The translations under genes and the position numbers were made by a program. The notes under the pieces were generated by a model. The model worked only from the letters and a program-made list of their open reading frames with translations, was not told the origin of the DNA and ran no database searches. 64,000 nt of DNA from contig JAGBAX010000028.1 in assembly GCA_017938765.1 (NCBI GenBank), forward strand, positions 124,001 through 188,000, written 5' to 3'. Origin of the DNA: Alistipes sp. (GTDB taxonomy: Bacteria > Bacteroidota > Bacteroidia > Bacteroidales > Rikenellaceae). Position 1 is the first letter of the stretch, and each line of letters begins with the position of its first letter. Below, piece by piece: positions 45,414-54,338 of this stretch.

Positions 45414-45539
45414 TTTTGTCGTCAGAGTAGTGCATTTACCACGCTCAATGAAAAATGCCTACGCAGGATAGTACTTTGACGTACAGCCCAGTAGGCATTT
45501 TTTATTAGCGGCAGGAAATGTGCCAATCTGACGACAAAA
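45414..45539 (-). repeat. nested-palindrome element, copy 3 (3' end of the YeiH-type gene)
   Basis: Outer arms TTTTGTCGTCAGA (45414-45426) and exact complement (45527-45539). Inner arms AAAAATGCCTAC (45451-45462) and complement (45491-45502) around GGATAGTACTTTGACGTACA. TTAGCGGCAG frame word is kept. The element abuts the stop codon at 45540. Confidence 0.85.
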
Positions 45540-46838
45540 TTATAGTCCGAGGGCAGGTTTCACTATACCAAACAACAACCACGCCACAAAGAATGTGAAG
45601 ATGATATTGAAGGTCTGTGCGCCGAGGAAGGTGTAGAGGATGTTACGATTCTCCTTTGACACGATATCCTTGAGGCGGGTATCCATACCGATGCAGACGA
45701 AGGCAAGTGAGAAGAAGAAGCCAGAGAAGTTCTTTGCCATAGAGGTCTCAACGAGCTTCTTAGCGGCATAGTCTGGGAAGATTTCGTAGCTCTGGAGCAG
45801 GCTGAAGACAGCTGATGCCAGAACAAAGCCCAGAACGAACTTAGGGAACTTATCCCAAACAATCTTGAGCGATGGGCGGTGGAGCTTACCGTCGCCAGCG
45901 CTCTTAGAAGAGAGGTAGAGGGCGATGAAGAATGCCACAACGCCGATAAGGACGTTCTGTGTAGCCTTAACAATCATTGCAATCTTATTTGCCTCGTCGC
46001 TATAGATAGCCGATGCTGCACCTACGCCGCTGGTAGTATCTACAGTACCGCCAATCCAAGCACCTGCAATCTGAGCCTGGATAGTTGGGTCATCTGTAAG
46101 CAGTGGCACGATGAGCTTTGCAAGGTAAGGCATTAAATATATCATAGGTACAACGATAATCAGCACCACAGATACGATATAAGAGAGCTTCTTACCATCT
46201 GTATTTGCAACACCCGCAGCAGTGATACAAGCAGAGACACCGCAGATTGAAAGACCAGAAGAGAGTGTCATACCGCTACGCTCATCAACGCCCATCTTCT
46301 TTGAGAGGAAAAAGGCGAACATCCACACGCAGAATACTACAACACAGCCCTGTATAAGAGCCAGAGAGCCAGCAGCCAAAAAGTCGCGGAACAGAATTGT
46401 AGCACCAAGGCAGACAACACCAATCTTGATGAAGAACTCGCCCTGAATAGCTGGCTTGAGCCACTCTGGGATGTGGAAGAGGTTGCGGATGATAAGTCCG
46501 AAGATTACAGAGAAGAATACAGCCTCAAAGCCCAAATCCTTAATAAAGCCTATTTTAGCAGTCAGCTGTGCGAGCATAGAGACGGCAAAGACAACCACAA
46601 AAGACCAAAATAGTCCACGCAAAGGGCGAGAGAGGAGCTTGTTACCCACATAGAGCAACACAAGCGCGATAAGGAACAATGCTCCGATATTGATCCAAGA
46701 CTCGGAGTGGAGCAGGTCTGACGAAATCTTGAGCGCATCCTTAGGAAGGAAGGTCGCCAAGCCCGCGATGATAAGGAGCGGAATAGATAGGAAAGTAACT
46801 ACCCAATCCTCAACCAACAATTTCTTAAATTTACTCAT
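45540..46838 (-). CDS. putative sulfate exporter family transporter (YeiH/UPF0324)
   Basis: 432 residues, about ten membrane helices. Family signatures: GLIIRNLFHIPEWLKPAI, IKIGVVCLGATILF, LSSGLSICGVSACITA and GAWIGGTVDTTSGVGAAS. Members are annotated as putative sulfate exporters from links to sulfonate metabolism, but transport has rarely been shown. It starts 27 bp after a porin gene, so outer and inner membrane steps may be coexpressed. Confidence 0.88.
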   Translation of the reverse strand: MSKFKKLLVEDWVVTFLSIPLLIIAGLATFLPKDALKISSDLLHSESWINIGALFLIALVLLYVGNKLLSRPLRGLFWSFVVVFAVSMLAQLTAKIGFIKDLGFEAVFFSVIFGLIIRNLFHIPEWLKPAIQGEFFIKIGVVCLGATILFRDFLAAGSLALIQGCVVVFCVWMFAFFLSKKMGVDERSGMTLSSGLSICGVSACITAAGVANTDGKKLSYIVSVVLIIVVPMIYLMPYLAKLIVPLLTDDPTIQAQIAGAWIGGTVDTTSGVGAASAIYSDEANKIAMIVKATQNVLIGVVAFFIALYLSSKSAGDGKLHRPSLKIVWDKFPKFVLGFVLASAVFSLLQSYEIFPDYAAKKLVETSMAKNFSGFFFSLAFVCIGMDTRLKDIVSKENRNILYTFLGAQTFNIIFTFFVAWLLFGIVKPALGL

Positions 46839-46865
46839 AATTATCTCTATTTGTTTGACAGTCTA

Positions 46866-47990
46866 TTAGAAGAGCGCAGTAGCCATCAGATAGAGGCAGT
46901 TGCCACTTTTTGAGCCCGCTAACTTATTGTATGTCTGGCGAGTATACTCAGCCTGCAGACGCAAGTACTTCCAAGGGTGGTAAGAGATTGCTGCAGAGTA
47001 GTTTATCTGATTACCCTCCACATTTACATCCTCATCGAAGTAGTCAAAGCGAACACCTACAGCACACTTGCCAAGGAACTTATAACCGACCTGAACATAT
47101 GCACCCTCTGAAGTAAGGTCGCCAGTCTTTCCGCCGATATACTCACTTCGGGCATAGAGGAACTTGTTGTTATAGTCCACACCACCTCCATAGCGGCTAT
47201 AGGCTACATATTTTGTATTGTTCCAACCATTGATAATTGCTGGATACTTTGTTGCAAGGGTAGTAGCATCGGCCTCACCCCAGTGGTAGTAACCTGCAAT
47301 CTTGAGCTTTTTTGCTGGCTGGATTGTAAGTCGAGCTGCAACATCCTTACTCTTGTTGTTATCCTTGGAATTGATACCTGCGCCATTGAATACGCCAACC
47401 TCGTAGTTAATAATGCTGAAGCCATCCTTCTTAATAAAGCCACCAAAGAGCTGCACACCCATATCACGACCAGTAGAGCTGATACCTGTCATATCGCCAC
47501 TACCAAGACGAGCAAGGCGCTGAACAACCTGCGCATAGTTTACAAACTCAAGCTTTGTAGCGTTGTAGTCTGTATTCTCTATTGAGACTGGGAGCTTAAA
47601 CTGACCCACCTGCACACCGAACTGATTTACTGGCTGATACTTAGCCCACAAATCAACAATCACTGGAGTACGGCAGAAGTCAATTTGCAGACGATAGCTC
47701 GCCTTTGCACCCTTCTCGCCCTTGAAAACATCGCCCTGCATAGTCATACGAGCACGACGAAGGTGGAAGGTAGAGGTCTTTGTTCCATCCTCATTCCACA
47801 GATAGTCATAACCAGCCTGGATATAACCAGAGAGCTTGAACGCAGGCTTGAGCTTATCCCACACTTTAGCACGCTTTTCAAGTTTTTCTACACGCTGCTG
47901 TAGAGCCTCAACATCAGCCTCTGTTGTATTCTGCGCTGCTACTACGCCAAGCGTACAAAGCGACAAAATTGTTAGTATAAATCTCTTCAT
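46866..47990 (-). CDS. outer membrane porin (OprO/OprP-like)
   Basis: 374 residues. Signal peptide to about 19 (VAAQ), then a short coiled-coil trimerisation segment (VEALQQRVEKLEKRAK), then beta-barrel strands with FKLSGYIQAGYDY, LRRARMTMQGDV and a terminal aromatic strand LYLMATALF. The pattern fits the phosphate-selective porin O/P family. The heading with a coiled coil and 16-strand barrel is typical. Solute unknown; cotranscription with the YeiH-type exporter suggests an anion. Leader of about 30 nt from the -7 box at 48028. Confidence 0.85.
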   Translation of the reverse strand: MKRFILTILSLCTLGVVAAQNTTEADVEALQQRVEKLEKRAKVWDKLKPAFKLSGYIQAGYDYLWNEDGTKTSTFHLRRARMTMQGDVFKGEKGAKASYRLQIDFCRTPVIVDLWAKYQPVNQFGVQVGQFKLPVSIENTDYNATKLEFVNYAQVVQRLARLGSGDMTGISSTGRDMGVQLFGGFIKKDGFSIINYEVGVFNGAGINSKDNNKSKDVAARLTIQPAKKLKIAGYYHWGEADATTLATKYPAIINGWNNTKYVAYSRYGGGVDYNNKFLYARSEYIGGKTGDLTSEGAYVQVGYKFLGKCAVGVRFDYFDEDVNVEGNQINYSAAISYHPWKYLRLQAEYTRQTYNKLAGSKSGNCLYLMATALF

Positions 47991-48027
47991 AGTATATATT
48001 TTAGTTAGTATTTACACATAATCAGTA

Positions 48028-48035
48028 CAAAATTA
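48028..48035 (-). promoter_or_regulatory. -7 box for the porin/exporter operon
   Basis: TAATTTTG on the minus strand, 37 nt before the ATG. Confidence 0.45.
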
Positions 48036-48091
48036 ACACATTACATCCAATTTACCATAGGTATTTTTACCTACTCGCAGGTAGACAAAAA

Positions 48092-48121
48092 AATATCCAC
48101 CTTCGGACAAAGGTGGATATT
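48092..48121 (-). terminator. terminator after the PHP phosphodiesterase gene
   Basis: A perfect 12-bp stem (48092-48103 with 48110-48121), followed on the minus strand by a T-run (TTTTTTTG). A smaller dyad CTACTCGCAGGTAG lies just beyond. Confidence 0.8.
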
Positions 48122-48143
48122 ATTGCGTTTTTATGGCGCGCTC

Positions 48144-49319
48144 TTAGCGGGTAGCCTTAACGGTAAATGCTACTGGCTTATTAGGGCCGATATAGAAGTT
48201 TTCTGCCACAAAGCTAACCTCGTACTCCTTAAGATTCTTATCAAATGCAGGCTGCTTAGCATCAACAAGCAGAGGGCGCACCTTGTAAGAGTATGTTGAG
48301 AATGGAGGAATAACGACATAGCGAGCATACCAAGTATCCTTAGAGCCCTCGCCCTTTGTAAGGGTTACAGGGATTGAAGAGACATTCTCAAAGTCGATAA
48401 CAATATCCTTCTCGTGGAACTTAACACTCTTAACCTTCAGACAAGCGTGGAGTAGAGGGCGAACCTCCTGCTCACGACCATACACATTACCCTCAGCCAA
48501 GACTGCTGTACGGCGAGCATCAAGAGCTGCGCGAACACCAGCAAGCGACTTCTCTGTAGCAAACACGAGGGTTACTGGGCGGTGTGCGCCGTGCAGATAG
48601 TCTACCTCCATAAAGAATGGAGCATGGCAGTCAGAGTTTCCGAGCATAGCCAAATTGTTCTCAAGAGCCCACTGGTGACCCTCAGGGGTGTAACCACAAG
48701 CCATGTTGTAGATCTCGATTGCATCCATATAACCCTCCTTGAGAATCTTCTTGTGAGCCTTATGCATCACTGTCTCATTTGGAGCCTGCTTGCACCAGTT
48801 AGGGTGGTTCCACATAAGGAATGCGCCCTGCTTGCGAGCCTCACGAAGACCGGCCTCCATAGCAAGTACGTGGTCGTGGTCAAACTCCTCAGCGGCCTCA
48901 CAAATTGCGTCGTTATCCTTTACAAAGAGGCAGTTAAAGTGACCTGGAGGCATTCCAAGACGGGTAATCTCACCGCCATGAACAACAAGGATATTCTTAC
49001 CTGCGGCCTTCTTTGCAATCTTGTAAGAGTAGTCGCGGTCGCACTTCTCCTTAACGAAAGTGCCGTTGTTTACCATCTTTTGATGGCGAGTGTCAATATG
49101 CTCGGTAATAGCAATAACATCCAGACCCTCCCAGATAGCCTCCTGCACACGAGTTGAAGGCCATACAGAGGCATCAGAAAATACGGTGTGAATGTGGAAA
49201 TCACCTGTCAAGGTCTTGTAGCCCTCAATGTCTGGAACGACAATCTTATTGGGCGTAAACTGTGCAGAGGCGCTCAAAACGCCCGCTACAGCCATAACTG
49301 TTAAAAGAAATCTTTTCAT
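48144..49319 (-). CDS. PHP-domain phosphodiesterase (Sb-PDE-like), secreted
   Basis: 391 residues. Signal peptide cut near SASAQ. The PHP fold metal ligands are visible: DFHIHTVFSDASVWP, ITEHIDTRHQ, HGGEITR, MWNHPNW and LGNSDCHAP. A beta-sandwich C-terminal domain (about 270-391) follows. Homologues are labelled Sb-PDE family phosphodiesterase after a Sphingobium enzyme acting on organophosphate diesters; the physiological substrate is unknown. Exported, so it acts on periplasmic phosphodiesters. Confidence 0.82.
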   Translation of the reverse strand: MKRFLLTVMAVAGVLSASAQFTPNKIVVPDIEGYKTLTGDFHIHTVFSDASVWPSTRVQEAIWEGLDVIAITEHIDTRHQKMVNNGTFVKEKCDRDYSYKIAKKAAGKNILVVHGGEITRLGMPPGHFNCLFVKDNDAICEAAEEFDHDHVLAMEAGLREARKQGAFLMWNHPNWCKQAPNETVMHKAHKKILKEGYMDAIEIYNMACGYTPEGHQWALENNLAMLGNSDCHAPFFMEVDYLHGAHRPVTLVFATEKSLAGVRAALDARRTAVLAEGNVYGREQEVRPLLHACLKVKSVKFHEKDIVIDFENVSSIPVTLTKGEGSKDTWYARYVVIPPFSTYSYKVRPLLVDAKQPAFDKNLKEYEVSFVAENFYIGPNKPVAFTVKATR

Positions 49320-49341
49320 CTTTGTAAATTTTAGGTTTATG

Positions 49342-49349
49342 CAAAGATA
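49342..49349 (-). promoter_or_regulatory. -7 box for the PHP phosphodiesterase gene
   Basis: TATCTTTG on the minus strand, 22 nt before the ATG. It lies in the 55-bp gap after the GH3 gene, so the PHP gene has its own start. Confidence 0.5.
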
Positions 49350-49374
49350 TAAAAAATTTGCCGAAATTTGAAAC

Positions 49375-51594
49375 TTATTTCAAATTAAATAGCACTGAAG
49401 TGCGGATATCATCAGCCGCTGCGCCTATAAGAGCCTCAAACTCACCCGCTTCTGCTACCCAGCTATGGCTCTTGTCATCAAAGTAGCTCAATGCACTGCT
49501 GTCTACCGTAAACTCCACATTCTTGGTCTGTCCAGCCTCAAGCTCAACCTTGACAAAGCCCTTAAGCTCCTTCTCTGGGCGCATAACTGACGCCTCACGG
49601 TCAGCAATATAGAGCTGCACAACCTCCTTACCACTGCGGCTACCCGTATTTGTCACAGGAACGGTAATAGTAACCTCTCCACCCTGCTTCATTGTGGTAC
49701 GGTTAATCTTCGCCTCGCCATACTCAAAGGTTGTATATGATAGTCCGTGACCAAAGGCAAAGAGCGGAGCAACATCCTTAGCATCGTTCCAACGATATCC
49801 CACAAGCAGACCCTCGCCGTAGTACTCCTCGCCATCCTTAGAGAACTGACCCATAGAGTGCGCACCCGTATCTGCAAGCTGAACTGGGAATGTAAATGGC
49901 AACTTTCCCGAAGGGTTTACATCGCCCACAAGCACTGCTGCAAGCGAGTTTCCAGCCTCCGAGCCTAAGTACCAACCCTGAACAATGGCAGGCACGCTAT
50001 CTATCCAAGGCATAGCCACTGCATTACCAGAGATATTTACAAAAACGACTCTATCAGTAACCTCTGCAAGGGCAGCAATAAGTTTATCCTGCGAGTAAGG
50101 CAAGCCAAGACTCTCGCGGTCTGTACCCTCGCAGTCCTGCCTCTTGGCCTTATTAAGACCGCCGAAATAGAGAACAACATCTGCCCTCTTTGCCACATCA
50201 ACAGCCTCGGCAATAAGTTCCTTCTCGCTACGATCGTCTGCCAATCGCTGGCCAGAGTCTACGCGCTTATATACAGATGTTGTATCGCCCACATATCCGC
50301 GAGCATAGAGAATCTCAGCACTATCGCCCACACGCTTTCTTAGACCCTCAAGTGGAGAGACCTCCTTCTTAACCTTCAGCGATGAGCTACCACCACCAAT
50401 GGTCATCATCTTGATTGCATTCTCGCCAATAACGGCGATGGTTTTTGTAGTCTCAAGGTTTATCGGCAGAATATTGTTATCATTCTTCAGAAGCACAATA
50501 CCCTCAGCACCAATAGTATATGCCGCTGCAATATGCTCGTCAGAGACAAGCGAGCCCATTGGCTTATCTCTATTCATAGATGTGCGATACATCAGTCGAA
50601 GCACGCGGCGAACCTTATCATCAAGCTCCTTTGTAGTATACTCGCCACTCTCAATAAGCTTTTTATAAGCATCAGCAAGGTGGTAGAGGTCGTAACTGTT
50701 TGTCTTGCCCATAGTAAGTCCATCTGTCCAAGTACCAAACTCAAGGTCAAGACCATTTGTAATAGCCTCGCGAGTGTCGTGCGTACCGCCCCAGTCAGAG
50801 ATTACCGCACCGTCAAATCCCCACTCTCCCTTCAAAATTTTATTGAGCAGCAGGTCGTTATGGCAGGCATGCTCTCCACGAAAGAGGTTATAAGCGCCCA
50901 TAATAGACCACGCGCCACCCTCAACAACAGCAGCCTTAAATGCAGGCAGATATATCTCGTAGAGTGTACGGTCATCAACCACTGGCTCTGTAGTATGGCG
51001 GAAAGTCTCGGAGTTATTGAGCGCATAGTGCTTCACACACGCCGCAACGCCATTACGCTGCACACCCTGAACATATGGCACAACCATACGAGAAGCCAAG
51101 TATGGGTCCTCGCCCATATACTCAAAATTTCGTCCATTGAGCGGACTGCGGTAGATATTCACTCCAGGGCCCAGCAGCACATCCTTCTCACGATAGCGAG
51201 CCTCCTCGCCAATGCTCTTACCATAGAGAGCCGCCATATCGGTGTTCCATGTCGCTGCAAGGGCTGTAAGAGCTGGAAAGGCCACACACTTATCATTTGT
51301 CCAACCAGCCTGCACCCACTCATCCCACAGCACCTCTGGGCGAATGCCGTGAGGGCCATCTGTGGTCCACAACTCTGGAATACCAAGACGAGGGACACCT
51401 GCAGAGGAGAACTTACTCTGCGCGTGAATAATTGCAATCTTCTCATCAAGGGTCATCCTTGACATTGCATCGTCAATACGAGCCTCAACATATACCTCTG
51501 GATTTAGATAATCTGGCAAAGAGGATTTTTCGCCACAAGCAACAGCGCAAGATAGTGCCACTATTGCCATAAAAAGTTTAACAGTGGTTTTCAT
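49375..51594 (-). CDS. glycoside hydrolase family 3 lipoprotein (beta-glucosidase-like)
   Basis: 739 residues. Lipoprotein signal with cysteine about 20 (AVACG). N-terminal TIM barrel with TTDGPHGIR, GEDPYLASR, KHYALNNSE and the nucleophile region GFDGAVISDWGGTHD; C-terminal alpha/beta sandwich with LLKNDNNILPI, then a fibronectin-III-like domain at the end (NTGSRSGKEVVQLYI). Cleaves beta-linked sugars from non-reducing ends; exact linkage unknown. Start codon is 20 bp after plsX and no separate promoter is visible, so it may be transcribed with fatty acid genes, which is odd. Confidence 0.92.
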   Translation of the reverse strand: MKTTVKLFMAIVALSCAVACGEKSSLPDYLNPEVYVEARIDDAMSRMTLDEKIAIIHAQSKFSSAGVPRLGIPELWTTDGPHGIRPEVLWDEWVQAGWTNDKCVAFPALTALAATWNTDMAALYGKSIGEEARYREKDVLLGPGVNIYRSPLNGRNFEYMGEDPYLASRMVVPYVQGVQRNGVAACVKHYALNNSETFRHTTEPVVDDRTLYEIYLPAFKAAVVEGGAWSIMGAYNLFRGEHACHNDLLLNKILKGEWGFDGAVISDWGGTHDTREAITNGLDLEFGTWTDGLTMGKTNSYDLYHLADAYKKLIESGEYTTKELDDKVRRVLRLMYRTSMNRDKPMGSLVSDEHIAAAYTIGAEGIVLLKNDNNILPINLETTKTIAVIGENAIKMMTIGGGSSSLKVKKEVSPLEGLRKRVGDSAEILYARGYVGDTTSVYKRVDSGQRLADDRSEKELIAEAVDVAKRADVVLYFGGLNKAKRQDCEGTDRESLGLPYSQDKLIAALAEVTDRVVFVNISGNAVAMPWIDSVPAIVQGWYLGSEAGNSLAAVLVGDVNPSGKLPFTFPVQLADTGAHSMGQFSKDGEEYYGEGLLVGYRWNDAKDVAPLFAFGHGLSYTTFEYGEAKINRTTMKQGGEVTITVPVTNTGSRSGKEVVQLYIADREASVMRPEKELKGFVKVELEAGQTKNVEFTVDSSALSYFDDKSHSWVAEAGEFEALIGAAADDIRTSVLFNLK

Positions 51595-51614
51595 ATAGGT
51601 TTAGGTTTAAATTT

Positions 51615-52565
51615 TTAGAATTTCTCGCGGAGTTTTCCCACAATATCTATCTCAACGCTATGCATTGTCTTGAGAATCATATTCTTAATTGCCTCTGGTG
51701 TTGATTTGCCGTGACCGATAGTGACAACAGCACCAATACCCAGCACTGGTGTTCCACCCGCCTGCTCGTAGTTCAGCCCCTGCCAAAATGGGGTTACAAC
51801 GCCATCAGAAGCATTAATTGCATAGAATCCCTCGGTAAGTTTAAGCACCGTATTGCCAACAAAGCCGTCACAGACAACCACATCAGCAACATCGCCCGTA
51901 AAGATATGCGAAGGCTCTACATTACCCACAAAATTATAACGACCCTGCTCTGCCGCCTGACTCATAAGCTGATAGGCAACCTTTGCTTGAGCATTTCCCT
52001 TGCTGCTCTCCTCGCCAATATTAAGAAGTGCCACGCGCGGCGAGGATTGACCAAGCACCTCTGACGCATAGACCGAGCCTATTACTGCATACTGCTCAAG
52101 CACCTCAGGGCGACAGTCCACATTGATACCTATGTCTAATATCGTAACTTTGCTACCCTTTACCGTAGGGATAGATATAGCAATCGTTGGTCTGAGAACT
52201 CCCGCAAGCGGTTTTGCAACCATCATAGAGCCGACCATCATCGCACCAGTGCTACCCGCACTTGCCAAGCCGTCAATCTCACCCCTTGCAAGAAGTTCAA
52301 AGCCCACAGCGATGCTTGACTGCCTCTTACTGCGAAAGCTCTCGGCTGGATGGTCACCCATCTCAATGCGCTCTGGCGCGTGGACAATATCAAACTGTTC
52401 GGCACTACAACCACACCTTTCTAACTGCTCCAAGATAATATCCTTGTCGCCCAACAACACAATGCGGCAATCAGCCCCCAGAACACTCTGAGCAGCAATC
52501 GCACCCTCAATAACAGCCTCTGGCGCATTATCCCCGCCAAAGACATCTATACCGATTTTTATCAT
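51615..52565 (-). CDS. plsX: phosphate acyltransferase PlsX
   Basis: 316 residues. IGIDVFGGDNAPEAVIEGA, HAPERIEMGDHPAESFR, and LLNIGEESSKGNAQAK with VGNVEPSHIFTGDVADVVVCDGFVGN mark PlsX. It makes acyl-phosphate from acyl-ACP for the first step of phospholipid synthesis. Upstream genes are rpmF and yceD in the usual order; the usual follower fabH is missing. A 30-bp perfect palindrome precedes the start. Confidence 0.95.
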   Translation of the reverse strand: MIKIGIDVFGGDNAPEAVIEGAIAAQSVLGADCRIVLLGDKDIILEQLERCGCSAEQFDIVHAPERIEMGDHPAESFRSKRQSSIAVGFELLARGEIDGLASAGSTGAMMVGSMMVAKPLAGVLRPTIAISIPTVKGSKVTILDIGINVDCRPEVLEQYAVIGSVYASEVLGQSSPRVALLNIGEESSKGNAQAKVAYQLMSQAAEQGRYNFVGNVEPSHIFTGDVADVVVCDGFVGNTVLKLTEGFYAINASDGVVTPFWQGLNYEQAGGTPVLGIGAVVTIGHGKSTPEAIKNMILKTMHSVEIDIVGKLREKF

Positions 52566-52581
52566 CTGTACCTCACAAATT

Positions 52582-52611
52582 TAGAAGTTGTTTAACGTTA
52601 AACAACTTCTA
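52582..52611. promoter_or_regulatory. 30-bp perfect palindrome before plsX
   Basis: Two complementary 15-mers with no loop (TAGAAGTTGTTTAAC and its complement), centred at 52596/52597, ending 16 bp before the plsX ATG. It could be an operator for a dimeric regulator or an RNA hairpin in the rpmF-plsX transcript. There is no T-run, so it is a poor terminator. Confidence 0.6.
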
Positions 52612-52615
52612 AAAC

Positions 52616-52645
52616 CAATAAAGCACCGTTGACGGTGCTTTATTG
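52616..52645 (-). terminator. hairpin after rpmF
   Basis: A 13-bp stem CAATAAAGCACCG with loop TTGA, followed on the minus strand by GGTTTTA. It may attenuate transcription between rpmF and plsX. Confidence 0.65.
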
Positions 52646-52662
52646 AGTCAATGTTTACTCAA

Positions 52663-52848
52663 TTACTCAACTACCTTCTTCTCGATAGCCAGCTTACCAC
52701 GGTAGAAACCGCACTCAGGACATACTCTGTGGTAGAGTACTGATGCACCGCAGTTTGAGCAAGCCACTACTGTAGGAGCTACTGCCTTGTAGTGGGTTCT
52801 TCTTTTGTCACGTCTGGTAGACGAGACTTTGTGTTTTGGATGTGCCAT
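52663..52848 (-). CDS. rpmF: 50S ribosomal protein L32
   Basis: 61 residues. MAHPKHKVSSTRRDKRRTHY and a zinc motif CSNCG followed by HRVCPECGFY are diagnostic. Lies between yceD and plsX as in most bacteria. It carries the intact four-cysteine form. Confidence 0.97.
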   Translation of the reverse strand: MAHPKHKVSSTRRDKRRTHYKAVAPTVVACSNCGASVLYHRVCPECGFYRGKLAIEKKVVE

Positions 52849-52876
52849 AATTAGTCTTAATATTAAGTTGTTAAAA

Positions 52877-53320
52877 TTATTCCGTTACACCACTTATACG
52901 CGCAATCATATCGGGGTTACACTCCCCCTCCTTGTGTGCGCGAATCATTGGTAAAGCCAGCATAATGCTGTCGTACACAAACTGTGCGATGCTCAGCTCG
53001 TCGCCACGCTGAAGAGTCACCTCCTCGCCGTCAAACTCCTTTGCAACATCGCCAAAGAGAAGTGTCATCTCCGCCTCAACATCAACCTCAAGAGTCACAT
53101 CGTCAAGGCAACGGTCGCACAGTGTAACCACCGTACCCTCGCCGCTTAACTGAATAACACTACGGTTGTGCGCCTCCTTATGACCACTGACTGTAAGCTT
53201 AAAATCGGCACCAGAAATATCAGTCATCTCCATTGCCTCAAATAGCTCCATACCCACCTGCAGCTCAAACTCAAAGTCGCTCTGCTGCACTGTCTGGGCG
53301 TCAATTACATATCTCTTCAT
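52877..53320 (-). CDS. yceD: DUF177/YceD family protein
   Basis: 147 residues from ATG 53320; a longer frame begins upstream of the predicted transcription start. FDLxxL-like N-terminus, and the conserved CDRCLDDVTLEVD segment followed by acidic EFDGEEV. The family acts in 23S rRNA accumulation in other bacteria and is always next to rpmF. Promoter at 53345. Confidence 0.88.
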   Translation of the reverse strand: MKRYVIDAQTVQQSDFEFELQVGMELFEAMEMTDISGADFKLTVSGHKEAHNRSVIQLSGEGTVVTLCDRCLDDVTLEVDVEAEMTLLFGDVAKEFDGEEVTLQRGDELSIAQFVYDSIMLALPMIRAHKEGECNPDMIARISGVTE

Positions 53321-53344
53321 ATCACTTTTGTGCGCTTTAGGTCG

Positions 53345-53352
53345 CAAAGGTA
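53345..53352 (-). promoter_or_regulatory. -7 box for yceD-rpmF-plsX
   Basis: TACCTTTG on the minus strand; start of transcription near 53338 supports the ATG at 53320. Confidence 0.55.
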
Positions 53353-53505
53353 TAGCATTTTTTTTGATTTTACAAACTTTTTCAAAAATTAGCTACCCCG
53401 CCTTTCCTAATATTTGTATAAAATTTGCCACTCTCTAATTTTAAGGACAATATTTAGCATAGTTTTTCCGTTAATTAGATACAGAAATATAAAAACACAA
53501 CGATT

Positions 53506-54276
53506 ATGATACAATATTTTGATTTAACAGGACAGGTTGCCGTAGTTACAGGAGCCTCAACAGGTTTGGGACTACAGATGGCAAAAGCGTTTGCAAATCA
53601 GGGCGCAAACATCGTTTTATTGGCTCGTAGATTCAATCTTTTGGAGCAGAATGCCGCACTTATTTCAGAGCAGTATGGCGTAGAGGTGCTTCCTCTCGCT
53701 TGTGACATAACAGACACAGAAGCCGTAAAGGCTGCCGTAGAGGCGACTATGGAGCGTTTTGGGCGCGTAGACATCCTTGTAAATAACGCTGGAACTGGCG
53801 CTATTGGCGATGCAGAGAGTATTACCGACGAGCAGTTTAAGCACGAACTTGAAATTGACCTCTTTGGAACATTTGTCTGTGCCCGTGAGTTTGGCAAGAA
53901 GATGATAGCAGCGGGCTATGGTCGCATTATCAACATCGCATCTATGTATGGTCTGGTGGGCAATATGATTGCAGGCAGCTCTCCATACCACGCAGCAAAG
54001 GGTGGTGTAGTAAACCTCACCCGTGCCCTTGCCGCAGAGTGGGGCAAGCACGGCATTACGGTAAATAGTATCTGTCCAGGCTATTTCTACACAGAGCTAA
54101 CAACGGCAACCCTTGACAGCGACTACTTCCAGAGCATAGCCAAACAGAACATCCCACTTGGTCGCTATGGTCGTGAGGGCGAGCTGAACACCTGCGCACT
54201 ATTCCTCGCCTCGCCAATGAGCACATATGTCAACGGACAGAATATCGCCGTTGATGGCGGTTACACCAGCATATAA
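53506..54276 (+). CDS. SDR family oxidoreductase (gluconate 5-dehydrogenase-like)
   Basis: 256 residues. Classical SDR: NAD(P) motif TGASTGLG, NNAG, catalytic Ser-Tyr-Lys (IASMYGL..., SPYHAAKGG) and CPGYFYTE. Closest in pattern to sugar-acid dehydrogenases such as gluconate 5-dehydrogenase or IdnO; substrate not certain. A single gene between the yceD operon and a convergent hydrolase gene. No -7 box is evident. Confidence 0.85.
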   Translation: MIQYFDLTGQVAVVTGASTGLGLQMAKAFANQGANIVLLARRFNLLEQNAALISEQYGVEVLPLACDITDTEAVKAAVEATMERFGRVDILVNNAGTGAIGDAESITDEQFKHELEIDLFGTFVCAREFGKKMIAAGYGRIINIASMYGLVGNMIAGSSPYHAAKGGVVNLTRALAAEWGKHGITVNSICPGYFYTELTTATLDSDYFQSIAKQNIPLGRYGREGELNTCALFLASPMSTYVNGQNIAVDGGYTSI

Positions 54277-54280
54277 TAAC

Positions 54281-54308
54281 AAGGGGAGGCTATGATTTGC
54301 CTCCCCTT
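54281..54308. terminator. convergent terminator after the SDR gene
   Basis: A perfect 10-bp stem AAGGGGAGGC/GCCTCCCCTT with an 8-nt loop, 4 bp after the SDR stop and 30 bp from the convergent gene end. Confidence 0.85.
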
Positions 54309-54338
54309 ATCCTATTTGTGGTTGAATTATTCAGCCTC

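Larger units (their letters stand above)
45204..45539. other. 336-bp intergenic region with repeats upstream of rpsF
   Basis: It holds the rpsF promoter, two heptad arrays in inverted orientation (45296-45325 and 45381-45412), two small hairpins (TCGGCAAAGCCGA near 45330 and ATCCGCAGTGCGGAT near 45356), and a nested-palindrome element at 45414-45539. No gene seen. Confidence 0.7.

Noticed and set aside
50533-51462. 309-residue frame opposite the GH3 gene
   Set aside because: It is antisense to a gene with complete catalytic motifs and has no recognisable domain or start signals.
52616-52645. Riboswitch or attenuator in front of plsX
   Set aside because: Only two simple hairpins are visible; no known riboswitch consensus can be recognised.
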